Assembly (NCBI GenBank): GCA_023701135.1
Contig: JAMPXP010000005.1
Span: 124,001 to 188,000, forward strand
Origin: Desulfobacula sp.
GTDB lineage: Bacteria > Desulfobacterota > Desulfobacteria > Desulfobacterales > Desulfobacteraceae
DNA: 64,000 nt
Reading direction: 5' to 3'
Shown: positions 43,763 through 52,176 of the stretch, in pieces
How positions within the stretch are numbered: position 1 is the stretch's first letter
Layout: each line of letters starts with the position of its first letter
Translations under genes and position numbers: made by a program
The notes under the pieces: generated by a model
What the model was told of the DNA's origin: nothing
Database searches by the model: none
What the model saw: the letters and a program-made list of their open reading frames with translations, nothing else

Positions 43763-45181
43763 ATGCAAAAAAATGGTAAAAATGTGCCGGGAGTTATTAT
43801 TGCCGGCCTAAGGGGTGGATCAGGGAAAACGGTCATATCTCTTGGAATTACCGCAGCATGGAAAGAAAAAGGCTTCAAGGTTTCATCCTTTAAGAAGGGG
43901 CCGGATTATATTGACGCCGGCTGGCTTTCAAAGGCAGCCGGTCGTCCCTGCTACAATTTAGACACATTTCTGTGTTCTACCGCGACCGTAAAGCAATCCT
44001 ATATTGAACATTCCAAAAATTGTGATATTTGTGTGGTTGAAGGCAACAGAGGGCTATATGACGGCATAGATACCGATGGCTCCACTTCCACGGCAGAGTT
44101 GGCAAAGCTCCTGGGTCTTCCCGTTTTACTTGTCTTAGACTGTACCAAAGCGACGCGGACAATGGCTGCCCTGGTTCTCGGGTGTATCAAATTTGATCCG
44201 GATATCCGGATCGTCGGCGCCATCCTGAATCGTGTGGCCGGGAAGCGCCATGAACAAAAGGTGCGGGTCAATATCGAAAAATTTTGTAACATTCCCGTCT
44301 TTGGTGCCCTTCCAAAGCTGGATGCAGACGATTTTCCGGAAAGGCATATGGGTCTTGTTACATCGGAAGAGCATGCGTTCTCCGACAAGGCAATTCAAGC
44401 CGCCCTGCAAATTGTAAGGGATAATGTTGATCTGAATGGATTGTATGATGTTTTAGTCCCCGATGAATCCTCCGTTGATACGATTACGGAAGAGATCCGG
44501 GAGGTAACCCTTGAAAATCGACATGCTGGCCCAGAGAGAGTTACCATAGGTGTTATCAGGGATTCCGCCTTTCAATTTTATTATCCCGACAATATCGAAG
44601 CCTTACGCAAACTCGGCGCAAAGATTGTATTTATCAGTCCCCTGAAAGAAACATCCATCCCGGATGTGGATGCCATTTATATGGGCGGGGGTTTTCCTGA
44701 AACCCATGCACCTGAACTGGCCCAGAATCAAAGATTCAGAGATAGCCTGAAACGGGTATCCGAAAAGGGGCTGCCCATTTATGCCGAATGCGGAGGCCTG
44801 ATATTTTTAGGGCAAAGCATCCGGCTGGAGGATCAGGTATATCCTATGTCAGGCGTTTTCCCGATACGGTTCGGGCTGTGCAAAACACCCCAGGGGCATG
44901 GTTATACCAAGGTGAAGGTGGTTCATGAAAACCCGTTTTTCAAAACCGGGGAAATATTAAAAGGCCATGAATTCAGATATTCAAGCATCCTCGCCATCGA
45001 TTATACAGAGGATGAAATGGCATTCAGAATGGAGCGCGGTAAAGGCATCATTGACAAGAAAGACGGGTTTTTTAAACAGAATACATTTGGAACCTATACC
45101 CACCTGCATGCCCTGGGGGCCCTTTCATGGGCTCCTTCCCTGATTGAAAAAGCGATGGCGTACAAAATTTCCAAATCCTGA
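43763..45181 (+). CDS. dsrN: DsrN/CbiA-type amidase (siroheme or cobyrinate a,c-diamide synthase)
   Basis: A 472-residue glutamine-dependent amidotransferase. Residues 10-200 are the P-loop domain (GLRGGSGKT at 15-23), and the C-terminal type 1 GATase domain has AECGG with nucleophile Cys 343 and the HLHA motif near 448. CbiA amidates cobyrinate side chains; DsrN homologues, located in dsr operons, amidate siroheme to the form used by DsrAB. The position 31 bases after dsrD favours DsrN. From sequence alone a CbiA role in cobamide synthesis cannot be excluded. The terminator after it closes the dsr operon. Confidence 0.85.
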   Translation: MQKNGKNVPGVIIAGLRGGSGKTVISLGITAAWKEKGFKVSSFKKGPDYIDAGWLSKAAGRPCYNLDTFLCSTATVKQSYIEHSKNCDICVVEGNRGLYDGIDTDGSTSTAELAKLLGLPVLLVLDCTKATRTMAALVLGCIKFDPDIRIVGAILNRVAGKRHEQKVRVNIEKFCNIPVFGALPKLDADDFPERHMGLVTSEEHAFSDKAIQAALQIVRDNVDLNGLYDVLVPDESSVDTITEEIREVTLENRHAGPERVTIGVIRDSAFQFYYPDNIEALRKLGAKIVFISPLKETSIPDVDAIYMGGGFPETHAPELAQNQRFRDSLKRVSEKGLPIYAECGGLIFLGQSIRLEDQVYPMSGVFPIRFGLCKTPQGHGYTKVKVVHENPFFKTGEILKGHEFRYSSILAIDYTEDEMAFRMERGKGIIDKKDGFFKQNTFGTYTHLHALGALSWAPSLIEKAMAYKISKS

Positions 45182-45210
45182 AGCTGTTTGCAGGACCCTT
45201 TAAAAAATGA

Positions 45211-45246
45211 AAAGGAGTTTTCCGGAAAAACCGGGAAACTCCTTTT
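45211..45246 (+). terminator. Rho-independent terminator after dsrN
   Basis: AAAGGAGTTTTCCGG pairs with CCGGGAAACTCCTTTT across an AAAAA loop and ends in a T-run, 30 bases after the dsrN stop. Because it is symmetrical it may also serve the convergent cytochrome c3 gene. Confidence 0.85.
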
Positions 45247-45272
45247 CGATTAGAGGGTATTATTCGAAAGGG

Positions 45273-45737
45273 TTAGGATTTTGTCTCGGGAACATGACAG
45301 TTATTGCATGACACCGGAGCATTACCCTTCATACCTTTGGGATCGCCTGCTTTGATATTGGCTTGTTTATGACATTCAATGCAGTTGCCGTGCATGGCAT
45401 TTTCAAGCGCCATAATATCCTTGGGATTCTTTTTATCTTTTTCCATGATGTTGTGACATTCAGCGCATTTCTGAACGGCATCGCCCGTCTTCAAGGTCAG
45501 AGGTTTATTGTCTTTGTCATGGTGGCATTCGCCGCAGGTTATTTTGTAGTCTTCAGCATGTTTCTTGTGCGTGAATTCGACAAATGAAAATTTAGGTGGG
45601 GTTTTTGTTCGTTTGGTGTAGGCATTGGAGTCCATTTTTATTGTGTCGGGCGCTTTTGTTCCGGCATTAAGACCCGTCGCGATAAAAATCACAGCAATAC
45701 TTGCAGCCAAAAACCATGTCAGCAATTTTTTGTTCAT
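45273..45737 (-). CDS. Tetrahaem cytochrome c3
   Basis: A 154-residue periplasmic protein. A signal peptide covers about residues 1-25 (LTWFLAASIAVIFIATGLNAG). Four haem motifs follow: CGECHH, CAECH, CIECH and CNNCH, plus the FTHKKH axial-ligand segment, which is the class III cytochrome c3 pattern. It shuttles electrons from periplasmic hydrogenases or formate dehydrogenases toward membrane complexes. ATG 45735-45737 is preceded by AAGGAG. A TTGACT-18-TAAAAA promoter-like pair lies at 45863-45834. Confidence 0.93.
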   Translation of the reverse strand: MNKKLLTWFLAASIAVIFIATGLNAGTKAPDTIKMDSNAYTKRTKTPPKFSFVEFTHKKHAEDYKITCGECHHDKDNKPLTLKTGDAVQKCAECHNIMEKDKKNPKDIMALENAMHGNCIECHKQANIKAGDPKGMKGNAPVSCNNCHVPETKS

Positions 45738-45891
45738 GATCAATTCAGCTCCTTTTTAAATTACAATTTAGTTTGCTTTTATCCGGTAGCATTGACTAAA
45801 ACCACCGGGGATTTCCCTATTCACATGCTGGTATTTTTACACCCTAACTAAGGGGAAAGTCAATATAAAAGCATTCGTAACATCATGAAGA

Positions 45892-46692
45892 TCAGCTTTC
45901 TTCCGATTCATCTGTAGCAGGGGAATCCACAGGGGACTCAAGATTTTCTTCCGAATCCGAATCCGGTTTCTTGCCGAATATCCGTGCCCCGATGATTCCG
46001 ATTTCATATAAGATCATTAAAGGGCCGGCCATCAGCAGTTGGCTGATGACATCAGGGCCCGGGGTAAGAACTGCAGCTACAATGAAAATGATCAGAATGG
46101 CGTATTTTCTGTTTTTTTGTAAAAAGGAAACGCTCACAAGGCCCATCCTGGCCATGAAAGATAGAACCAAAGGCAATTCAAAAATGAATCCAAAGGCCAG
46201 GAGCAAGGTTGAAGAAAAAGAAAGATATTCTTTCATGGATAGCATGGCATGGATGGAATCCGTTGAAAATTCGAGGAAGAATTGGAATCCATAGGGAAAG
46301 GCGATGAAATATCCAAAAGAGGACCCAAGAATAAAAAAAATGATCGAAAGCACGACAATGGGCAAAAAATATTTTTTTTCTTCTCTGTAAAGCCCGGGAG
46401 AAACAAACATCCAGAATTCATAGAAAAGGACCGGGGTGGATATAACGATACCGGTAATTAAGGATACTTTAAGATAGGTAAAAAAGGCTTCGGGAAGACC
46501 GGTAAAAATCATCTGCGTATTTTTATCATTCCCAATGGCTTTGATAAGGGGGGCCGTTAAAATTTCAAACAGTTTTTCCTTAAAAAAATAGGCGCCGCAG
46601 AATCCGATTCCAATGGCAATGGCGGAGCGAACCAAGCGGTCCCTAAGTTCACTAAGGTGTTCGGTAAAGGGGCTTTTTTCTTCAGTGCTCAT
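45892..46692 (-). CDS. tatC: Twin-arginine translocase subunit TatC
   Basis: A 266-residue membrane protein with six helices and the conserved N-terminal motif PFTEHLSELRDRLVRS. FYEFWMFVSPGLYREEKKYF contains the conserved Pro and Glu residues. An acidic Ser/Glu-rich tail of about 30 residues is extra. TatC recognises twin-arginine signal peptides and, with TatB and TatA, exports folded proteins such as periplasmic hydrogenases. It begins 10 bases after the tatB stop. Confidence 0.94.
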   Translation of the reverse strand: MSTEEKSPFTEHLSELRDRLVRSAIAIGIGFCGAYFFKEKLFEILTAPLIKAIGNDKNTQMIFTGLPEAFFTYLKVSLITGIVISTPVLFYEFWMFVSPGLYREEKKYFLPIVVLSIIFFILGSSFGYFIAFPYGFQFFLEFSTDSIHAMLSMKEYLSFSSTLLLAFGFIFELPLVLSFMARMGLVSVSFLQKNRKYAILIIFIVAAVLTPGPDVISQLLMAGPLMILYEIGIIGARIFGKKPDSDSEENLESPVDSPATDESEES

Positions 46693-46702
46693 AGGGCAGG
46701 CG

Positions 46703-47077
46703 TCAACTTTTTAGATTATCCGTGATGTCAGCGTTGGCTTTTTCGGAGGGTGGGTATGCGGGCGCCGCTTTTTCTTTTGCTTCAGGATCGCCGGAAGCCT
46801 TCTGACCGTCAACGGATGAAAATGCTTCTTTTTTTGTATTGGCTTCTTTCAGGATGTCTTTCAGGTCCGTTTTCGGCAAATTGATATCTTTGATATCTTT
46901 GATATCCTTCACTGTTGTTTCCACATCAATGCTGCGTTTGAATTCTTGGGCGGCTTTCTTGAATTCTCCCATGGCTCGGCCCAAGGTTTTGGCAAGATCA
47001 GGCAGTTTTTGAGGACCTATGACAATGAGGGCGATGGCCAGAATTAATAAAATTTCAGGCATTCCAAGACCAAACAT
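46703..47077 (-). CDS. tatB: Sec-independent translocase subunit TatB (TatA/B family)
   Basis: A 124-residue single-helix protein. The N-terminus [21 protein letters not shown], then [25 protein letters not shown], is the hinge and amphipathic helix of the TatA/B family. A Glu after the MP of GMPE and the GPQKLP motif fit TatB. A C-terminal charged tail includes KDIKDIKDI, encoded by 9-bp tandem repeats. It pairs with tatC, but no separate tatA lies here, so either it serves both roles or tatA is elsewhere. Confidence 0.88.
   Translation of the reverse strand: MFGLGMPEILLILAIALIVIGPQKLPDLAKTLGRAMGEFKKAAQEFKRSIDVETTVKDIKDIKDINLPKTDLKDILKEANTKKEAFSSVDGQKASGDPEAKEKAAPAYPPSEKANADITDNLKS
46881..46907 (-). 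repeat. Three 9-bp tandem repeats in tatB
   Basis: TTGATATCT occurs at 46881-46889 and 46890-46898, and TTGATATCC at 46899-46907. Read on the minus strand they encode three KDI units in the TatB tail. The repeat length keeps the frame. Confidence 0.85.
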
Positions 47078-47125
47078 AGTGTTTTAGCTCCTTTGATGAA
47101 ATTTGCCGGTCATATCAAGCTATGT

Positions 47126-47155
47126 CATTTACACTGAATAATCCTTACGTGTCAA
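47126..47155 (-). promoter_or_regulatory. Possible promoter of tatBC
   Basis: On the minus strand TTGACA (47155-47150) is followed after 18 bases by TAAATG (47131-47126). It faces tatB, about 50 bases before its ATG. Spacing and -10 sequence are not ideal. Confidence 0.4.
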
Positions 47156-47171
47156 GAAAGGATATCGAAAA

Positions 47172-48593
47172 TCAAGGTTTTGGTCCTCGTTTAAAAGGCT
47201 TTCTTCCGGCCGGCTTCGGCTTTGGAAGGAATTTCTTACGGGGTTCCGGCAAGTCCTTTTCCAAAGCCTCGGAAGGATATTCACAAGCAATCTTATAACC
47301 CAGGACTTTTTCTATTTCCGGGATGAAAAAAGAACTGGATTCATCGGCAAAACTGATGGATGTGCCCGAGGCCCCGGCCCGACCCGTTCGACCGATCCTG
47401 TGGATATAATGGTCAGGTTCATTGGGAAGATCATAGTTGATGACATGGCTGATATTTTCGATATGTAACCCGCGGGCGGCAACATCGGTTGCGACAAGAA
47501 GATTGATCCTGCCGGCTTTAAAATTCTCCAAAACCTTGAATCGCTTATCCTGGGGGATATCACCGGAAAGGACGCTGCATTTTTGATTGTATCGCTCGAA
47601 TTTGGATGCCAGATATTTGGCCGTATCCTTTCGGTTCACGAATAAAATCACCCGGGTGAGGTTTTCACTGGTAATCAGATTATAAACATGTTTGAATTTG
47701 TCGGATTCCGTTGTAATATAGACAATCTGGTGAACGCTGTCCGCTGCAGTCTGTTCCGGGTCGATTTCGATCTGGACGGCATTGTCGGTGGTCCAGGTTT
47801 GGGCCAGCCGTAACACTTCCGGGGTCAGGGTGGCCGAGAAAAACAGGGTCTGCCGCTTGCTTTTATGGGGGGTGGTGAGGATGATTCTCCGGACATCCGG
47901 GATGAACCCCATGTCCAGCATCCGGTCGGCTTCATCAATAACGATAATCTCAACCTTGGAGGTGTGGATCAGTTTTTTATCCATGAAATCCATGAGCCGG
48001 CCCGGCGTTGCAACGATTACATCAACGGGAGAGGATTTGAGGGCCGTTTGCTGCTCCTGGTATCCGGTCCCGCCATAGACGCCCAATATTTTAAAGCGGG
48101 TAAATTTGGCCAGGGCTTTAAAGTCTTTTTCAATCTGGTGGACCAGTTCCCGGGTAGGGGCCAGGATGAGCGCTCTGGGTGTTCCGTTATTATTTTTTTG
48201 AGGTGTTTTAAGGAAGGCCGCCAAGATTGTAATGATAAAGCTTGCACTTTTTCCGGTCCCGGTCTGTGCTTTTGCCGTTGCATCTTTCCCTTCAAGGGTA
48301 TGGGGCAGCAGTTTGGCTTGAACCGGGGTGCAATAATTGAATTTCAGATCGGCAATGGCGTGCAGAATGCTTGAATGAAGGCCCAGGTCGTGAAATCGGG
48401 TTTCCCCTTCCAGCGGTTCCACCGGAAAATCCAGAACGGTCCATTTTTTTTTCTGAGGTCTTGCAGGGCGATCCTGGACGGGTTCTGCAAGAAAAGGAGG
48501 TATAGGTTTCGGGATATCAGCAGGGGGAGCTGAAGGGGGGAGAGTAGATTCTTTTGTAAAAAGATTTTTTAAAAATAATAGAAGTTTTTTCAA
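47172..48593 (-). CDS. DEAD-box RNA helicase (RhlB/RhlE-like)
   Basis: A 473-residue helicase. The N-terminal 60 residues are Pro-rich, followed by the Q motif segment TRFHDLGLHSSILHAIADL and KFNYCTPVQAKLLP. The core motifs are QTGTGKSASF, PTRELVHQ, TPGRLMD, IDEADRMLD, FSATLTPEV, ATDVAARGLH and HRIGRTGRAG. A basic tail (KPKPAGRKPFKRGPKP) likely binds RNA. Such helicases remodel mRNA and ribosomal RNA. The gene lies upstream of tatB on the same strand but seems separately transcribed, given a promoter-like site between them. Confidence 0.92.
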   Translation of the reverse strand: MKKLLLFLKNLFTKESTLPPSAPPADIPKPIPPFLAEPVQDRPARPQKKKWTVLDFPVEPLEGETRFHDLGLHSSILHAIADLKFNYCTPVQAKLLPHTLEGKDATAKAQTGTGKSASFIITILAAFLKTPQKNNNGTPRALILAPTRELVHQIEKDFKALAKFTRFKILGVYGGTGYQEQQTALKSSPVDVIVATPGRLMDFMDKKLIHTSKVEIIVIDEADRMLDMGFIPDVRRIILTTPHKSKRQTLFFSATLTPEVLRLAQTWTTDNAVQIEIDPEQTAADSVHQIVYITTESDKFKHVYNLITSENLTRVILFVNRKDTAKYLASKFERYNQKCSVLSGDIPQDKRFKVLENFKAGRINLLVATDVAARGLHIENISHVINYDLPNEPDHYIHRIGRTGRAGASGTSISFADESSSFFIPEIEKVLGYKIACEYPSEALEKDLPEPRKKFLPKPKPAGRKPFKRGPKP

Positions 48594-48625
48594 TCGGTTC
48601 TTTCGCTTTTCTGTTAAAAATGAAC

Positions 48626-48662
48626 GGCCTGTCTGTGTTTAATGGTAATTAACAGACAGGCC
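48626..48662 (-). terminator. Terminator downstream of the AOR/ThiS-like pair
   Basis: GGCCTGTCTGT (48626-48636) pairs perfectly with ACAGACAGGCC (48652-48662) over a 15-base loop. On the minus strand the 3' side runs into TTCATTTTTAAC, giving the T-run. It ends the transcript before the DEAD-box gene. Confidence 0.78.
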
Positions 48663-48697
48663 CGGATTTGTGAAGCTAAAAATGCAAAATTATAATA

Positions 48698-48895
48698 TTA
48701 GCCTCCGGCCACCAGTGGCAGAAGCTCTATCTTTGAGTTGTCCGTGATTTTGGTTTCTGAAAATTTTGGGCTGGACACAAGTTTGCCGTTCAAGCGAACC
48801 ACAGAACAAAATTGGACATTTTCAAGACGCTGAAAAAGTGTGGCCAGGGTCATATGCTCAGACCAGGCTATTTTTTGTCCATCCACTTCAATCAA
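48698..48895 (-). CDS. ThiS/MoaD-like sulfur carrier paired with AOR
   Basis: A 65-residue beta-grasp protein ending in VAGG, the Gly-Gly tail that is thiocarboxylated in ThiS and MoaD. The core resembles ThiS/MoaD (CSVVRLNGKLVSSPKF, SKIELLPLVAGG). It starts with TTG, 3 bases after the AOR stop and about 10 bases after GGAG. MoaD is the sulfur donor for the pterin of molybdenum/tungsten cofactors, so pairing with a tungsten AOR is logical. A ThiS role is possible, but no thi gene is near. Confidence 0.85.
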   Translation of the reverse strand: MIEVDGQKIAWSEHMTLATLFQRLENVQFCSVVRLNGKLVSSPKFSETKITDNSKIELLPLVAGG

Positions 48896-48898
48896 GAA

Positions 48899-51037
48899 TT
48901 ATTCAACTCCGTTTATTTTCAGGATATCCATGACTTCCGGGAAATCAATACCCAGCCGCTTGGCGGTTTCCACGGTGGGGATGCCGTTATCTGTCCATCC
49001 CCTGCGTTCATAAACCGCATTCTTGAGTTTTTCATAGTGGTCTTCTCTTTTTTTCCGCAGGGCTGATAATTTTTCTTGAGTGTTCATGGAACTGATATCA
49101 AAGCCGTACTTATTTTTTAGCTGTTCGTCATATCTTTCCTTCCGGGATTCATATTCTTCTATGGTTACAGGACCTACGGCCCGGTAGGGAAGGGTATCGT
49201 GTTCTCTGGTGCCAAAACCCATTTTCAGGTTGAAAATCCTTTGGAAATTATAGACGGCTTCGCTCATGGTGATGATGTCTTCGGGTGCTGTTTTTCGGCC
49301 GGTGACAGAGCTGAAAAAGTCGGCATACCAAGCCACATGTTTCATCACTTTAGCCGGTTCTGCTGTTTTTTTATTGTCTTCGGGAACGATATCGTTCCAG
49401 GGAAGTTTGCAAAGGCCGCAGAGGCTGAACCATGTCCTGAACATGGGAAACCAGTGAAGGGCCTCGGCTTTGTTTTCAAAAGTCGGCATGAAATTGTGAA
49501 CCATATCCAGGAAAATCAGCCAGGCTTCATCATGCTGGGGACCCTTTAGGGCAAGTCCGTAGCCGCCTTGCTGGGCAAGGGATTCCTTGGTAATGTATTC
49601 GGAGAATTCCAGACCTTTGGATTCCATGCCGATGTCCTGCATAAAGGCCGGGTCGGCGCCGAAGTCCTTGGCAAAGATTTTTTTCATATTCCGGATGCCC
49701 TTGCCGACAATGGCACCAAAGCCTTCTCCCTTGGCCATCTGATGGATGATGGCCAGGGCATTGAACCTGTTGCCGAAGCTTAAATCCATGCCTCCGGTGT
49801 GATCTTTTGTGATCAGTCCGTTTTCAAAGCATTCCATGACAAAGCCAAGGGAAGTGCCGACGGAAATGGTGTCAATGCCATAGGCATCACAATAGAAATT
49901 GATTTCAAGAATGGTATGGGCATCGAAAATGCCCAGGTTTGATCCGCAACCGGCAATGGTTTCATATTCCGGACCATCGACAAAGACTTTTTTCCCCTGG
50001 TAGGGACCCGTAAACGGTGAAAAATCTTTGACGCCGTGGGCGCAGGCTACGGCACAACCTTTCCAGCAGCCGTCAAACCCCTTGTCAAAAATGTGTTCAT
50101 AGATTTCTTCACCAATGACCTTGCTTTCAGGGTGGGAGCCGAATTTGAAATTATGGACCGGCAGACAGTCATGATCATTCATAATGGGAACCAGGTGGGT
50201 GGTCCCGACCAGGGCCATGCGGTTTTGCCTGGAATCCAGGTCATGGATCTCCTTTGCATGGCTTTTGGTGACGATTTTGAGCGCCTCGAGATCGGCAGGA
50301 TTGTTGGATTTCATTGAAACGGCGCCATATCTGGCAACAACGGCCTTGACCCGTTTGTCGGCAAAAACGGTTCCAATGCCTCCGCGGCCGGCCTGTTTGT
50401 AACGGACCCGTTTTCGTCCGGCATCCCACCAGGAAAAATTCAGACATCCGAAAAAGGTATGCTCGGCACCGGGGCCTGCCGTTACCACTGACACATTGAC
50501 CGGTTTGTCAGGATCAAAATACCGGGTCAATTGATCTGAGAGTTCATAGGAATCCTTGGGGAGGTTTTCGGCGGTATAGATTTTTATTTTATTTTCAATT
50601 CCGTCGATGAGGATGACCCTGTCAGTGGTTGCTTTGCCGTCGATCTGGAGGACATCAAAACCGGAAAATTTTTTATAGGGCCCGAAATATCCGCCGACAT
50701 TGGAATCGATGGGCGCCCCGGTCAAAGGGGAAATGGAAGTAACAATGCTTTTTCCTCCGCCTGGATAACCCGGTGTTCCGCCAAGGGGGCCGGATGATAT
50801 ACAAACGGCATTCTCAGGGTCATTCCATTTGGTCGTTCCGGAAACCGAATTCCACAAAAGCCAGAGGTCATATCCCTTCCCGCCGATGAAGATCTGTTTG
50901 ATTTTTTCATCAATGGGGTTGATCATAATATCGTTTGAACTCAGATTGATGCGAAGGGATTTGTCCGTATACCCTTTTTGTATGTCTGCTTTTTCATAAG
51001 AGACGGATTTAATCTCTTTTAGTTGAAACTGGCTCAT
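48899..51037 (-). CDS. Aldehyde:ferredoxin oxidoreductase, tungsten type
   Basis: A 712-residue AOR-family protein. N-terminal segments (LRINLSSNDIMINPIDEK, FIGGKGYDLWLLWN) and NVGGYFGPYKKFSGFDVLQIDGKA match domain 1. The iron-sulfur cysteines appear in CWKGCAVACAHG (spacing CX3CX3C) and CGLCKLPW. Such enzymes oxidise aldehydes to acids or run in reverse with ferredoxin, in the cytosol. The family also includes BamB-type carriers, so the exact substrate is open. ATG 51035-51037 has AAGGAG 5 bases upstream, whereas a longer frame to 51184 crosses the promoter. The ThiS/MoaD-like gene follows by 3 bases. Confidence 0.9.
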   Translation of the reverse strand: MSQFQLKEIKSVSYEKADIQKGYTDKSLRINLSSNDIMINPIDEKIKQIFIGGKGYDLWLLWNSVSGTTKWNDPENAVCISSGPLGGTPGYPGGGKSIVTSISPLTGAPIDSNVGGYFGPYKKFSGFDVLQIDGKATTDRVILIDGIENKIKIYTAENLPKDSYELSDQLTRYFDPDKPVNVSVVTAGPGAEHTFFGCLNFSWWDAGRKRVRYKQAGRGGIGTVFADKRVKAVVARYGAVSMKSNNPADLEALKIVTKSHAKEIHDLDSRQNRMALVGTTHLVPIMNDHDCLPVHNFKFGSHPESKVIGEEIYEHIFDKGFDGCWKGCAVACAHGVKDFSPFTGPYQGKKVFVDGPEYETIAGCGSNLGIFDAHTILEINFYCDAYGIDTISVGTSLGFVMECFENGLITKDHTGGMDLSFGNRFNALAIIHQMAKGEGFGAIVGKGIRNMKKIFAKDFGADPAFMQDIGMESKGLEFSEYITKESLAQQGGYGLALKGPQHDEAWLIFLDMVHNFMPTFENKAEALHWFPMFRTWFSLCGLCKLPWNDIVPEDNKKTAEPAKVMKHVAWYADFFSSVTGRKTAPEDIITMSEAVYNFQRIFNLKMGFGTREHDTLPYRAVGPVTIEEYESRKERYDEQLKNKYGFDISSMNTQEKLSALRKKREDHYEKLKNAVYERRGWTDNGIPTVETAKRLGIDFPEVMDILKINGVE

Positions 51038-51159
51038 ATTAACTCCTTGGCTATAAAATCCATTTGTAAATTTGCCATACAAAATTTTCAGACCCATTTT
51101 TCCTATACCACATCTTCCGGGTTTAGGATAGAAAAGACCTTGCGGATGAAACTGCCACA

Positions 51160-51201
51160 AATGGTTAAACCATTGATAAACCATCCGGCCTCAAATGTCA
51201 A
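51160..51201 (-). promoter_or_regulatory. Promoter with overlapping 15-bp palindrome of the AOR gene
   Basis: On the minus strand TTGACA (51201-51196) is followed after 17 bases by TATCAA (51178-51173). The palindrome AATGGTTAAACCATT occupies 51160-51174 and touches the -10 box and probable transcription start. This position suits a repressor binding site. The leader to the AOR ATG is about 125 bases. Confidence 0.6.
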
Positions 51202-51319
51202 TCGCCGGTCATGGAAATTTAATCAGGCTAAATATTCAAAAAAACTTGACTTTTTGTGGTATTCATAGTTAACCAGTTGATTGTGAAAACAAGAGAATCA
51301 TGGAAAAAAGGTAAATTCA

Positions 51320-51619
51320 ATGTTCATTTTAGCCAATTTTTTTGATGCCCTCGCCGGAGTCATGGGCTGGGCTCTCGATATCTATATGTGGATTGTGGTT
51401 GCCGGGGCTGTCCTGTCCTGGGTGAGCCCTGACCCTTATAATCCTATTGTCAGGTTCATCAACAATGCCACAGAACCTGTTTTTTATCAAATCCGGAAGA
51501 GGCTTCCCGTAAATTTTGGGGGGCTTGACATCTCTCCCATCATTGTAATTTTAGCGATTTATTTCCTTCAGAGATTTGTTGTGAACAGTCTTCACGGGCT
51601 GGCGCGGGCAATGGCATAA
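51320..51619 (+). CDS. YggT-family membrane protein
   Basis: A 99-residue protein with two hydrophobic helices (about 10-35 and 72-95) and the YggT motif VLSWVSPDPYNPIVRFINNATEPVFYQIRK between them. YggT proteins often stand next to divIVA or sepF and pilT, as here, and are linked to cell division and osmotic protection, though their activity is not known. It is the first gene in the plus-strand envelope cluster; divIVA follows after 20 bases. Confidence 0.9.
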   Translation: MFILANFFDALAGVMGWALDIYMWIVVAGAVLSWVSPDPYNPIVRFINNATEPVFYQIRKRLPVNFGGLDISPIIVILAIYFLQRFVVNSLHGLARAMA

Positions 51620-51639
51620 TAAAAAGCGAGGTATTGTGT

Positions 51640-52140
51640 ATGGGGATAACACCTTTGGTTGTTAAACAGAAAGAGTTCACGACAAGATTCAGGGGCTTTG
51701 ATGTTCAGGAAGTAGACCGCTTTCTTGAAGATGTGGCAAGAGAATTGGATCAATTGAATCATTCCATTCAAACCCTCCATGAAGAAAATCACCGGCTGAA
51801 TCTGGAAAATCAAGGCTATCGGAAAAGAGAAAATTCCATGAAGAATGCCATGATTCAGTCCCAGAAAGTCCTGGATCAGATGAAAGAAAACGCAAAAAAA
51901 TCTTCCGAGATCATCATCGCCAATGCGGAAGTTGAAGCTGAAAAAATATTGAACAGGGCTCATAAACGGCTTTCTCAACTTCATAGCGACATTATTGAGC
52001 TGAAGCGTCAACGGATTCAGCTTGAAATGCAGATCAGCGCAGTCCTTGAATCCCATTCAAAAATGCTTGAAATGACCAAGGAAGAAAATAAGGCTGCCGA
52101 TGAAACAGATTCCACTTTGAAATTTTTAAAGCAAGCATAA
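51640..52140 (+). CDS. DivIVA-family polar/septal coiled-coil protein
   Basis: A 166-residue protein. The N-terminal DivIVA membrane-targeting segment is ITPLVVKQKEFTTRFRGFDVQEVDRFLE; a long coiled coil rich in Glu and Lys follows to residue 155. DivIVA binds negatively curved membrane and recruits cell-pole or septum proteins. ATG 51640 has GAGG about 7 bases upstream, while TTG 51634 is closer. The gene is placed between yggT and the PilT ATPases, which are also polar proteins. Confidence 0.88.
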   Translation: MGITPLVVKQKEFTTRFRGFDVQEVDRFLEDVARELDQLNHSIQTLHEENHRLNLENQGYRKRENSMKNAMIQSQKVLDQMKENAKKSSEIIIANAEVEAEKILNRAHKRLSQLHSDIIELKRQRIQLEMQISAVLESHSKMLEMTKEENKAADETDSTLKFLKQA

Positions 52141-52176
52141 ATTAATAAGAATACTTAACTAAAAAGGGCATTGGCA

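Noticed and set aside
51038-51184. N-terminal extension of the AOR protein
   Set aside because: The extension crosses the predicted promoter and operator and lacks a ribosome site; ATG 51037 has AAGGAG.
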